From: Pseudomonas putida
GTDB lineage: Bacteria; Pseudomonadota; Gammaproteobacteria; Pseudomonadales; Pseudomonadaceae
Length of the DNA: 64,000 nt
Reading direction: 5' to 3'
NCBI GenBank assembly: GCA_041071465.1
Contig: CP163498.1
Coordinates: 2,700,001-2,764,000, forward strand
The translations under genes were made by a program, and so were the position numbers. The stretch's first letter is position 1; every line of letters starts with the position of its first letter. Below are positions 56,201 through 64,000 of the stretch, one piece after another. The notes beneath the pieces are model-generated. The model worked only from the letters and a program-made list of their open reading frames with translations, was not told where the DNA came from and searched no databases.

Positions 56201-56991
56201 CTAAAGTAACAGGTTAAGCCACTCGCCGAGTGGATTGCTCGTGTCGAGCAGTAATTTGAGTGCCATGAGGATGCAGACACTGACCAGCAGCGGCCTTATG
56301 AGCCTCGTGCCGAAACGAACTGCGCAGCGTGCACCCAATTGCGCGCCCAGAAAGGCGGCAAGCGCCATTGCCAGCGCCAGCGACCAGATAATCGCTCCGC
56401 TGAGTGAAAAGACTGACAGTGCGCCCAGGTTGCAGGCTGCGTTCAAAAGCTTGCTGGTGCACACGGCCTGTATCAAGTGCTGGCCCAAGAGAATTACGCA
56501 GGCCAGCATGAAGAACGAGCCGACGCCAGGGCCAAATACTCCATCATAAAACCCAATGAACGGTGTAACCGCCACACAAAACAGGCTAGTCGACATCTTC
56601 GCCTTGCGCGCTTGTTCATTCGGGCTTGGACTAAAGGCAAAGTAGGCTGCTATCAGGATCAGCAGCGGGGGGACGCATGCCTGTAAAAGGCTTTTGGGCA
56701 CATACGTTATCGACAAGGCTCCCAGAGCGCCGCCAATAAACGACATGACCGCCATCGAGCTGCCTCGTCTCCAGTCGATCATGCCTTTGCGGGCAAAGGC
56801 GCAAGTAGCCGAAACCGTCGCTGAAGCTGCCTGGAATTTATTAGTGGCAATTGCCGCCAAGGGCTCTATACCGGCGATGAACAGTACGGGAGCGTGATCA
56901 GGCCACCGCCTCCGGCGATAGCGTCGAAAAAGCCGGCCGTGAGTGCGACGAGTGCCAGTATCAGGACAAGCGTTAAATCGATTTCAATCAT
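56201..56991 (-). CDS. TauE/SafE-family membrane transporter, frameshifted
   Basis: An integral membrane protein of the TauE/SafE (DUF81) family of anion or small-molecule exporters. The start at 56991 reads IEIDLTLVLILALVALTAG...FFDAIAGGGG (family signature), then the frame breaks at about 56887. One extra base (CCGG for CCG on the minus strand) restores GGGGLITLPVLFIAGIEPLAA and a 263-aa protein with 7-8 membrane segments and a second family motif FIGFYDGVFGPGVGSFF. Between the oxygenase and hydrolase genes in one operon. The substrate is unknown. Confidence 0.82.
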
Positions 56992-57008
56992 TGGGTATTT
57001 TTCGCTAA

Positions 57009-58048
57009 TCAGCCACGCACCAGCAGCGGATCCTCAACAAGTACCAACGGTGCTGCGAAGGGGGAGTATCCGAATTGACGAAGGAGAAGGCGCCGGTTGT
57101 CCTCAACTGTCTGGCGACCGTGCAACGCTCTGCTGTTGTTGATTAACAATGCACGGTCGGGCTGCAAGACAAACACCAGTGGTTGTACGCTACTCAGCAT
57201 TTTCCGAAAAGTACTGAACGCGCGTGCTGCAGCGCTGCAAGCACGCTCATTCAAACTGAAGCGGTAACTGTTGAAGCGTACAGAGAAGCCACCGTTAGGC
57301 TCGAACTGAAGCATTGAAACTGCTTCACCTGCTTTGCCTTTTCCGTCAGCAAGCACTCACTGCGAGTGAAGTTGAAAGATTTTGAGGTCAGTGCGAGCGC
57401 ATCCAGGCTGCTCAAGCGCTCGATGATTTCTTGTAGGGGAAAGACATGCGTAGGGTCATTGGCGGGGTTCCAGCGAGCAGTGAGGATAAGTGCAGAGGGA
57501 GCAGGGGAGTGACCATCACTGGAGACTGTTGAACAGTTGTAAGGCGCTTCAGTGTGCGGCCCCAAGCACAAGCCTGCATGCGAGCTGGTTTCAACTTCCA
57601 GGCGTGGGTGTTCGCCAACCCGTGGAATTCGGCCTCCTCCCTTGAAGTTGCCAACCAGACGGACCTGCTTGCCCTCGTTGTCGATATCAAAAGCGAAATT
57701 TCGGTGTCGTGCGAGCTCCAGCAGCAGCTGATTGCGCGAGGCGAGGTATGTGCAGCGAGGGTTTTGCGCCAAGGCGGTGATATCGGGAAGGTTTTCAGGT
57801 ATCGGCTCGTCGGCATAAGGCATGTGCCTGTACATCAGCGTAGACAATCTGCCTTCGCCGAAGCGCTGTAGCAGCGAACGCTGCTCGTCAGTCAAGGATT
57901 TCTGGATTTGGTCGGCCAATATACGTGCCTGGATTGCAACCCCCTTTGCTTCCGGGCCGCCGGAGTCTGCAAGGGTTTGGCTTGCAAAGGCTATGGCCCG
58001 ACTTTGCTCGGGGGAAAAATCCAGGTATGCGGCTTGCGAGTGAGGCAT
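57009..58048 (-). CDS. Fe(II)/2-oxoglutarate oxygenase (clavaminate synthase/VioC-like), frameshifted
   Basis: A corrected 346-aa TauD/clavaminate-synthase-like oxygenase. The iron triad is H165 and E167 (GPHTEAPYN) and H310 (NNSRALHGR); R324 (LLLRQFG) would bind 2-oxoglutarate. HxE instead of HxD, and the 14-residue His-to-Arg spacing, match free-amino-acid hydroxylases such as VioC and AsnO (recalled numbering H168/E170/H316/R330 for VioC). The frame breaks at the T4 run 57339-57342; one more base joins the two parts, and the two halves of the active site lie in different frames as written. Start at 58048 after AAGGA. First gene of the operon; substrate unknown. Confidence 0.82.
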
Positions 58049-58304
58049 TGAACGTTCCTTGTACTTATTTTTGTGGGGCTCCCCTGTTGGCAAGGGGGAA
58101 CTATTGAATGCAGTTATGCTTTTGCGTGGTAGTCAGCTCGTTCCTGGTATGCCGTAGGAAATATCTGTGTGTCGCGATAGTGAGCTTTGGCAGCTCGGAA
58201 ACCGCACCGCCTGAAGCAGTCACAGGGCCAGACGTTGGACTTCCCGCAGCGGAAACCGCAAAATGCCCCTTTCCTTCATCAACCTCTCCGGATCTGCTGA
58301 CTCT

Positions 58305-59189
58305 ATGCGTATGCGCCTAATGCTGTTGGGTGGTGGCAATGCCCTCGGGCAAGCGCTGATTCGTCTTGGGGCCGAGGAGGACATCGCATTCCTGGCGCCA
58401 CGCCCGCCCGAGAACGGTTGGACGCCGGCCAGCCTCACTCAGTTGCTCGACGATCACCGCCCCGACGCGCTGGTCAACCTGGCCTATTACTTCGACTGGT
58501 TCCAGGCCGAGTCGGTCAGCGAGCAGCGCCTGGCTCAACAGGAGCGGGCGGTGGAGCGGCTGGCGGAGCTGTGCCAGCACCACCAGATCACCCTGGTGCA
58601 GCCTTCCAGCTACCGGGTGTTCGATGGTTCGCGGGCCACGGCCTATAGCGAAAAAGACGAGCCCGTGCCGCTGGGCCTGCGTGGCCAGGCCTTGTGGCGC
58701 ATCGAGCAGAGCGTGCGTGCGGCCTGCCCACAGCATGTACTGCTGCGCTTTGGCTGGCTGCTCGACGAGAGCATCGACGGCTCGTTGGGCCGCTTCCTGA
58801 CACGTGCCGAGCAACCACAAGAGCTGCTGCTGGCCGATGATCGACGTGGCAACCCGACGCCTGTCGATGATGCCGCCCGGGTGATCCTGTCGGTGCTCAA
58901 GCAGCTCGATTGCAATGCGCCGTTGTGGGGCACCTACCATTACGCTGGCAACGAGGCGACCACGCCGCTGGCGCTGGGCCAGGCGATCCTCACCGAGGCC
59001 GGCCAGCACCGCCAACTGGCCGTGCAGGCCCCCACACCGCAAGCCCATGCCGCGCGCCCGGATGCCAGCGAAGAGCCGCAACATGCGGTACTGGCCTGCA
59101 AGAAAATCCTTCATACCTTCGGTATCAAGCCGCGTGCCTGGCGCGCTGGCTTGCCGCCTCTACTGGACCGGTTCTACCGCCATGGCTGA
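58305..59189 (+). CDS. RmlD-like nucleotide-sugar reductase/epimerase family protein
   Basis: A 294-aa extended short-chain dehydrogenase with an N-terminal dinucleotide-binding glycine motif LLGGGNALGQAL and a QPSSYRVFDG segment like the RmlD/dTDP-4-dehydrorhamnose reductase family. A possible earlier start (58263) would add 14 residues with no family match. The gene overlaps the next epimerase by 8 nt. The pair corresponds to the two genes beside oprG in P. aeruginosa (PA4069-PA4068, from memory). Substrate unknown. Confidence 0.8.
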   Translation: MRMRLMLLGGGNALGQALIRLGAEEDIAFLAPRPPENGWTPASLTQLLDDHRPDALVNLAYYFDWFQAESVSEQRLAQQERAVERLAELCQHHQITLVQPSSYRVFDGSRATAYSEKDEPVPLGLRGQALWRIEQSVRAACPQHVLLRFGWLLDESIDGSLGRFLTRAEQPQELLLADDRRGNPTPVDDAARVILSVLKQLDCNAPLWGTYHYAGNEATTPLALGQAILTEAGQHRQLAVQAPTPQAHAARPDASEEPQHAVLACKKILHTFGIKPRAWRAGLPPLLDRFYRHG

Positions 59190-60113
59190 CGCCCCCATCC
59201 TGATCACCGGCGGTGCCGGCTTCATTGGCTCCCACCTGTGCGATGCGTTGTTGGACAAAGGCTACGCCGTACGCATTCTTGATGACTTTTCCACAGGCCG
59301 CAGGAGCAACCTGCAGGTCGACCACCCACGGTTGGAGCTGATTGAAGGCGATGTAGCCGATGCCGGGTTGGTTACACAGACAGCGGCTGGCTGCCGTGCT
59401 GTAGTGCACCTGGCGGCGGTGGCCTCGGTGCAGGCCTCGGTCGAGGACCCGGTACGCACCCATCAGAGCAACTTCATCGGCACCCTCAATGTCTGTGAAG
59501 CCATGCGCGTGCATGGCGTGCGTCGGGTGCTGTTCGCTTCCAGTGCGGCGGTGTATGGCAACAATGGCGAGGGCGAGTCGATTGCCGAAGAGACCCCCAA
59601 GGCGCCGCTGACCCCCTATGCCGTGGACAAACTGGCCAGTGAGCAATACCTGGACTTCTACCGCCGCCAGCATGGTCTGGAGCCGGTGGTGTTTCGCTTC
59701 TTCAATATTTTCGGGCCACGTCAGGACCCGTCCTCACCGTATTCCGGTGTGATCAGCATTTTCTGCGAGCGCGCTGTACAGGGCTTGCCGATCACGGTGT
59801 TTGGCGATGGCGAGCAGACCCGTGATTTCCTCTACGTGGGTGATCTGGTGCAGGTGATGGTGCAAGCATTGGAGCAGCCGCAGGTCGAGGAGGGGGCGGT
59901 GAACATCGGCCTCAACCAGGCGACTTCGCTGAACCAGTTGCTGGCAGCGCTGGAGAAGGTGGTGGGGAGCTTGCCAGCGATCAGCTATGTCGCGGCCCGT
60001 TCGGGGATATTCGCCATTCGCGGGCGGATAATCAGCGGTTGCTGGCGCGGTTCAAGTTCGCGCAGGCGACGCCGATGGTCGAGGGGCTGGCGCGGCTTCT
60101 GGGCAAGGCCTGA
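59182..60113 (+). CDS. NAD-dependent nucleotide-sugar epimerase/dehydratase, frameshifted near the end
   Basis: GalE/WbpP-like SDR protein: GGAGFIG at residues 10-16 binds NAD and the catalytic pair is Y146-xxx-K150 (TPYAVDK). The reading frame is disturbed in the G4 run 60003-60006. One more G restores a C-terminus ...ARSGDIRHSRADNQRLLARFKF...LLGKA and a 310-aa protein ending at 60113. Uncorrected, the frame runs on to 60363 with an Arg-rich nonsense tail. Coupled to the RmlD-like gene. Substrate cannot be read. Confidence 0.85.
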
Positions 60114-60119
60114 TAACCG

Positions 60120-60138
60120 GGGGCTGCGCAGCAGCCCC
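60120..60138. terminator. Hairpin between convergent epimerase and hxlR genes
   Basis: GGGGCTGC (60120-60127), GCA loop, GCAGCCCC (60131-60138). The stem is strong but the T-tract is poor on both sides, so termination is only probable. Confidence 0.45.
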
Positions 60139-60141
60139 AAA

Positions 60142-60584
60142 TCATTCATGCCGCACCATTCTGCGCAGGCAGTCTTCGGCATGCAAAACCCGCCCATCCT
60201 GGGCACGCACCTGCAACGTCTCAAGCGCCTGCCCGGTAGCTCCCTCCACCAATTCCGAACGCGCCTCACCCGCCTCGAACAGAAACCGCTCCCCCATTGC
60301 CTCAAGCCAACCACCACTGGAAACACCGACCGCCCTTTCGCGGTCAGCACATATTCCTTGTAGGCACTGCCATCCGATGCCGGCTGCAAGGCCAGCAACT
60401 CGCTCTCCACCAGTAGTTTGAGCCGCGAGGCGAGGATGTTCTTCGCCAGCCCCAGGTTCTTGTGAAATTCACTGAACCGGTGCAGGCCGTCAAAGGCATC
60501 GCGCAGGATCATCAGCGCCCAACGGTCACCCAGCACCTCCAGGGCCCGGGCTACGGGGCATTGCGCATTGTGTTCATCGAGCAT
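60142..60584 (-). CDS. HxlR-family transcriptional regulator, frameshifted
   Basis: A winged-helix regulator with the HxlR signature: C9 in NAQCPVARALEVLGDRWALMILRDAF, and FSEFHKNLGLAKNILASRLK. Start at 60584. The frame breaks at the C5 run 60291-60295 (plus strand); with one further C (minus-strand G) the protein is 147 aa, ending ...EDCLRRMVRHE, the usual HxlR length. Divergent from an MFS exporter gene, with palindromes in the 100-nt gap; HxlR regulators often control such a neighbour in response to electrophiles or quinones. Confidence 0.85.
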
Positions 60585-60605
60585 GGTGCAAACCTGCTTA
60601 ACGTC

Positions 60606-60664
60606 TGGTTGCAGATTAAAACCACATTTGCTAAATAGCCAGTGTGTGGTTTCAAATCGAAACC
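60606..60664. promoter_or_regulatory. Palindromic operator candidates in the hxlR/MFS gap
   Basis: Two inverted repeats: TGGTT-N9-AACCA (60606-60624) and the perfect GGTTTC-AAATC-GAAACC (60648-60664). Both contain the GGTT/AACC half-site and lie between the two divergent starts, as expected for HxlR operators. Binding itself is inferred. Confidence 0.5.
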
Positions 60665-60684
60665 AGATTGACGAGGTTGGTCCG

Positions 60685-61890
60685 ATGGCACCTTCACTGA
60701 CACGCTGGACAACCCTGTTGCTTGCCATTACCAGCGCCATGGCCGTCGCGACGGTGTACTTCGCTCAGCCTCTGCTTGAGTCGATGGCTGCCGAGCTGGG
60801 GGTAGGGCAGCAGCAGATTGGCTGGGTAGTTGGCGCGACCCAGGCGGGCTATGCCCTGGGGTTGCTACTGATCGTGCCGCTGGGTGACTTGGTCGATCGC
60901 AAGCGCCTGTTGCTTGGCCAGTTGCTGTTCTCGGCTCTGGCGCTGATCGGCGTCGGCATGTCGCAAAGTTGGGCAATGCTGCTGGTGGCTCTAGCCGTCA
61001 CCGGGTTGATGGCCGTGATGGTGCAGGTGATGGTGGCGCATGCCGCGAGCCTGGCCTCACCGGGCCAGCAAGGGCAGGCGGTAGGCGCCGTCACCAGTGG
61101 TGTGGTGCTGGGCATTCTGCTTGCGCGCCTGGTCTCGGGCGGGTTGGCCGACCTGGCCGGTTGGCGCAGCGTGTACTGGATGGCCGCAGGCGTCTTGATA
61201 GTGCTGGCACTGGTGATATGGCGTAGCTTGCCCTCGGTGCAGCCCGTCATGCATCGGTCTGGCTACCGGGCGCTGATTGTGTCCCAGTTCAACCTGTACC
61301 GGCACGACAGGTTGCTGCGCCAGCGAGGCATGTTTGGAGTGTTGATCTTCGCCGCGTTCAGCGTGCTATGGAGTGCCATGGTCATGCCGCTCAGTGCTGC
61401 GCCGTTGGCGCTGAGCCATACCGAGATCGGCCTGTTCGGCCTGGCAGGTGTCGCGGGTACCTTGGCAGCTTCGCGTGCCGGTCGTCTGGCTGACCAGGGG
61501 CAGGGTGAACGCACTACTGGGTTGGCGCTGGCCTTGCTGACGCTGTCGTGGTTGCCCACGGCGTTTGTCGGGGCTTCACTGATGGCCTTCGTGCTGGGAG
61601 TGCTGATGCTGGACTTTGCCGTGCAGGCGGTACATGTCACCAACCAGAGCCTGTTGCTGGCCGGGCGTGGCGCGATGGCCAGCCGGTTGATCGGTGCCTA
61701 CATGTGTTGCTACTCGCTTGGCAGCGGGCTGGGAGCGGTGTTGGCGGCCTGGGTGTTTGCCCATTGGGGGTGGGTCGCAGTGTGCGGGCTTGGCATGGCC
61801 ATCAGCGCGGTAGCGCTGGGCTACTGGCTATGGCTGCAACGTGCGAGGGCGGCCGAAGCCGCCCTGCCGTGTTCAGGTCAGAACTTGTAG
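60685..61890 (+). CDS. MFS efflux transporter
   Basis: A 401-aa major facilitator protein with 12 hydrophobic segments and the loop-2 motif PLGDLVDRKRLL. It looks like the EmrD/AraJ-like drug exporter group (TVYFAQPLLESMAAELG). Start at 60685 after GAGG; the frame is open upstream but covers the promoter region. Divergent from hxlR. Overlaps the end of oprG tail-to-tail by 13 nt. Substrate unknown. Confidence 0.85.
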   Translation: MAPSLTRWTTLLLAITSAMAVATVYFAQPLLESMAAELGVGQQQIGWVVGATQAGYALGLLLIVPLGDLVDRKRLLLGQLLFSALALIGVGMSQSWAMLLVALAVTGLMAVMVQVMVAHAASLASPGQQGQAVGAVTSGVVLGILLARLVSGGLADLAGWRSVYWMAAGVLIVLALVIWRSLPSVQPVMHRSGYRALIVSQFNLYRHDRLLRQRGMFGVLIFAAFSVLWSAMVMPLSAAPLALSHTEIGLFGLAGVAGTLAASRAGRLADQGQGERTTGLALALLTLSWLPTAFVGASLMAFVLGVLMLDFAVQAVHVTNQSLLLAGRGAMASRLIGAYMCCYSLGSGLGAVLAAWVFAHWGWVAVCGLGMAISAVALGYWLWLQRARAAEAALPCSGQNL

Positions 61891-62561
61891 CCAAGGCCGA
61901 CCATGTACACCCACGGGTCGACATCGACGTCGACCTTGGTCTTGCTGTAGCCCAAAGCGGTCGGGCCGTTGACGCTGGCCTTGGTGTCGATGTCGACGTA
62001 CCAGACCGAGGCGTTGACCAGCAGGTTGTCGGTGATCATGTAGTCCATGCCCAGCTGGCCGGCGATCCCGATCGAGTCCTGCAGTTTCAGGTTGCTGAAG
62101 CCTTGCTGCTTGCGGGCACTGCTGAGGTCTTCATCGAAGAACAGGGTGTAGTTGATGCCCACGCCGGCATAGGGCTGGAACTTGGAGTTCGGTTCCATCG
62201 GGTAGTACTGCAGCGACAGGGTCGGTGGCAGTTGCTTGATGTCGGCCAGCTTGCCGTCCAGGCCGCCGCCCAGGCCTTTTACGCCTACGGTGTGCTTGAA
62301 CGGGGTGGCTGCCAGCAGCTCCAGGCCGATGTGGTCGGTGAGCATATAGGCAAAGGTCAAGCCCAGCTGGGTGTCGCTGTCCAGGGTTGCCTTGGTGCCC
62401 GAAACCTTGTTGCCATCGAATTTCAGGTCGCCGCTGCTTTCGTTAGGGGCGGTGGTGATGGCGCCTGCGCGGACGATGACATCGCCTGCCTGGTGAGCGT
62501 GGGCAACAGGGGCGGCGAGCGCAAGGGCCACAAGCGAGGCGCCGAGCAAGGACTTGTTCAT
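61878..62561 (-). CDS. oprG: Outer-membrane protein OprG (OmpW family)
   Basis: A 227-aa eight-stranded beta-barrel protein. The signal peptide is NKSLLGASLVALALAAPVAHA; the mature start is followed by an OmpW-type barrel (HIGLELLAATPFKH..., PYAGVGINYTLFF) and ends with the outer-membrane signature YMVGLGYKF. The start at 62561 follows GGGAG. OprG is under Anr control in Pseudomonas, and an Anr-like box lies at the proper distance upstream. Confidence 0.93.
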   Translation of the reverse strand: MNKSLLGASLVALALAAPVAHAHQAGDVIVRAGAITTAPNESSGDLKFDGNKVSGTKATLDSDTQLGLTFAYMLTDHIGLELLAATPFKHTVGVKGLGGGLDGKLADIKQLPPTLSLQYYPMEPNSKFQPYAGVGINYTLFFDEDLSSARKQQGFSNLKLQDSIGIAGQLGMDYMITDNLLVNASVWYVDIDTKASVNGPTALGYSKTKVDVDVDPWVYMVGLGYKF

Positions 62562-62598
62562 GGAAGCTCCCAAAGGACGTTATTAATCGAGTAGTCCA

Positions 62599-62640
62599 AT
62601 GGTACGGAGCTGGTTAAACAGAAAGTTTGACCCAGCTCAA
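62599..62640 (-). promoter_or_regulatory. Anr/FNR-type box and -10 element of oprG
   Basis: On the minus strand TTGAG-CTGG-GTCAA (62627-62640) matches TTGAT-N4-ATCAA in 8 of 10 bases. It is followed 22 nt later by TACCAT (62599-62604), which puts the box centre about 41 nt before the likely start: the class II activator position. Confidence 0.6.
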
Positions 62641-62669
62641 GAAGCGTCTTCACGAATTCGAAACAGTTC

Positions 62670-63251
62670 TCATCTCAGCTCATACGCGTATATTTTCTCG
62701 GCCTCCATCTGGTAGCCAGCGTCGGCCAGTTCGCTGCTGGAGGCTCTAACCTGCATCTTCCCCTCGATCCAGTAAGGTTGGTAGAGGTCTTCGACGCGCA
62801 CGCCCATCTCACTGAAAATGTGCACGATCTGGTTCGACGGTGGGGGTGGCACGTGGATACACGCACCGTAGTAAGGGACCAGCAGGAATTCGGTGGTGCG
62901 GCCTTCTTCGCTGACCTCCAGTGGCACGATGTAGCCCGGCAGCTTGACCTGCTGGCCGTCGAGACCTTTCACCACCGGGGCATCGGGGGCTTGCTGGCGC
63001 GCGGGTGGGGCAGACTCGGCAGACAGGGCGTTGCTTAGCTGCGACATGTCGTGCAGCGGCGCCAGTTGTGGTGGGATGACCGGGGCGCCTTCGGGGATCA
63101 GGGCGGGCCAGTCCAGTTCACGGGGTTCTGAGGCCCAGGCAGGCAATGTCAGCGAGAGCAATATGACCAGTAGAAATTGTGTTGCCTTTACTGGCCTCTT
63201 CGCGGGTGAACCCGCGAAGAGGGCGATGAGGTGTTTGATCATTACGCGCAC
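62670..63251 (-). CDS. DUF3299 exported protein
   Basis: A 193-aa protein with a hydrophobic signal (FLLVILLSLTLPAWA) and the DUF3299 core PYYGACIHVPPPPSNQIV. The N-terminal ~25 residues before the signal (from either start at 63251 or 63242) are largely encoded by a REP palindrome, so the true start may be further inside. Orthologue of PA4066 beside oprG (PA4067) and an ABC permease; PA4063-PA4066 is a zinc-responsive (Zur) operon in P. aeruginosa, from memory, so a role with metals is possible. Function unknown. Confidence 0.78.
   Translation of the reverse strand: MRVMIKHLIALFAGSPAKRPVKATQFLLVILLSLTLPAWASEPRELDWPALIPEGAPVIPPQLAPLHDMSQLSNALSAESAPPARQQAPDAPVVKGLDGQQVKLPGYIVPLEVSEEGRTTEFLLVPYYGACIHVPPPPSNQIVHIFSEMGVRVEDLYQPYWIEGKMQVRASSSELADAGYQMEAEKIYAYELR
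63193..63223. repeat. REP element inside the start of the DUF3299 gene
   Basis: CTCTTCGCGGG (63196-63206), TGAA loop, CCCGCGAAGAG (63211-63221): a perfect 11-bp inverted repeat with flanking GGC, the typical P. putida REP core. It overlaps the predicted N-terminal codons. Confidence 0.8.
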
Positions 63252-64000
63252 TCAGAGGTGTATGGACAAACCATCGGCCAGCGACTGCCAATACGCCCGC
63301 CACGCAGGCACGCTACCCATCAGCAACGCAGCCCCCAGGATGATAGCCAGCAAGGTCCATTCATGAGCGCTAGGTAGGGCCAGTGGCAGATACAAGCCAT
63401 AGTTCGCCTGTACATACCCCTGCGCAAGGGCAATCCCCGCGTACAGCAAGCCAAGCCCGGCCACGATCCCGACCGCCGCCAGTGACAGTGCCTCCAGTAC
63501 CAGCAGCCCCGCGATATGCCAAGGCCTGGCACCGACCGAGCGTAAGATCGCCATCTCCCGGCGGCGCTCGTTGAGGCTGGTAAGAATCGCCGTGAGCATG
63601 CCAATCAGGCCGGTCAGCACCACGAACAGCGACACCACGAACAGTGCTTGTTCGGCAGTGCCCATCAGGCTCCAGAGCTCCTGCAGGGCCACCCCAGGTA
63701 GGATCGCCAGCAGCGGCTCGCTGCGGTACTCATTGATCTCCCGCTGCAGGCTGAAGGTCGCGATCTTGCTGTTCAGCCCCAGCATGAATGCAGTGATGGC
63801 GGCAGGTTGCAGGTCCATCGCGCGTGCTTGCTCGGCGCTGATGCGCCCGGCGCCACGGGCGGGTACGCCGTTGTGCCAGTCGATATGGATCGCTTCCATA
63901 CCCCCCAGGCTGATATGCAGGGTGCGATCGACCGGTGTGCCGGTGCGTTTGAGCACACCGACCACGGTGAATGGTTTGTCGTCGTGCTTGACCAGGCTGA
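63252..64000 (-). CDS. FtsX-like ABC transporter permease (partial)
   Basis: The C-terminal 249 codons are in the window; the 5' end lies beyond 64000. A periplasmic domain is followed by three C-terminal membrane segments (about FVVSLFVVLTGLIGMLTAI, ALSLAAVGIVAGLGLLYAGI, TLLAIILGAALLMGSVPAW), with the FtsX/MacB coupling sequence NERRREMAILRSVGARP. It abuts DUF3299, matching the PA4065-PA4066 order. The ATPase gene is probably outside the window. Confidence 0.85.
   Translation of the reverse strand, partial: SLVKHDDKPFTVVGVLKRTGTPVDRTLHISLGGMEAIHIDWHNGVPARGAGRISAEQARAMDLQPAAITAFMLGLNSKIATFSLQREINEYRSEPLLAILPGVALQELWSLMGTAEQALFVVSLFVVLTGLIGMLTAILTSLNERRREMAILRSVGARPWHIAGLLVLEALSLAAVGIVAGLGLLYAGIALAQGYVQANYGLYLPLALPSAHEWTLLAIILGAALLMGSVPAWRAYWQSLADGLSIHL

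Noticed and set aside
58108..58320. A 70-codon frame upstream of the RmlD-like gene
   Set aside because: No RBS, no family match, and it runs into the real start of the next gene.

Overview
The window is a stretch of Pseudomonas chromosome, almost certainly from the P. putida group. The protein families and lengths (RpoC 1399 aa, EF-Tu 397 aa, UvrA 944 aa, SelB 640 aa), the gene order around the str/S10/spc/alpha ribosomal operons, and the katA-ftnA-uvrA-MFS-ssb and oprG-DUF3299-permease blocks (both also known from P. aeruginosa) support this, as do REP-like repeats of the P. putida kind. No insertion sequence, phage, integrase or CRISPR array is visible.

Layout. (1) 1-700: 3' end of a 23S rRNA gene, 5S rRNA and a strong terminator. 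(2) 866-2997: birA, coaX and a small membrane-anchored protein. (3) 3108-5843: tRNA-Tyr/Gly/Thr, first tuf copy, tRNA-Trp, secE, nusG. (4) 5914-16739: rplKAJL and rpoBC. (5) 16829-35170: str, S10, spc and alpha operons (rpsL to rplQ, second tuf copy, secY, rpoA), with promoters before rpsL, rpsJ, rpsH and rpsM. (6) 35296-42410: katA, a haem-ligand-lacking ferritin (ftnA), uvrA, a YajR-like transporter and ssb. (7) 42681-51821: a self-contained selenocysteine module: formate dehydrogenase fdnGHI with an in-frame UGA and SECIS hairpin, fdhE, selA, selB and the tRNA-Sec gene selC. (8) 51846-55336: cytoplasmic-type asparaginase, a sodium/amino-acid symporter and a divergent XRE regulator. (9) 55347-58048: a lower-GC three-gene minus-strand operon with a 2-oxoglutarate oxygenase resembling free-amino-acid hydroxylases, a TauE/SafE-type exporter and an alpha/beta hydrolase. 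This is the best candidate for an undescribed system. (10) 58305-64000: a pair of nucleotide-sugar epimerase-like genes, HxlR regulator with divergent MFS exporter, oprG with an apparent Anr box, DUF3299 protein and an FtsX-like permease running off the end.

Sequence quality. Six genes (rpoB, fdhE, tauE-like, 2OG oxygenase, epimerase, hxlR) are each broken by one single-base indel, mostly in a short homopolymer. Adding or removing one base restores a family-typical full-length protein in every case. Because rpoB is essential, sequencing error is by far the simplest explanation; the coordinates below give the corrected gene spans.

Functionally the first 35 kb is the transcription/translation core under strong, GC-discriminator promoters of the form TTGACA-N17-TAGAAT. 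The rest is oxidative-stress/iron handling, DNA repair, respiratory formate oxidation with its selenium machinery, amino-acid metabolism, and envelope functions.
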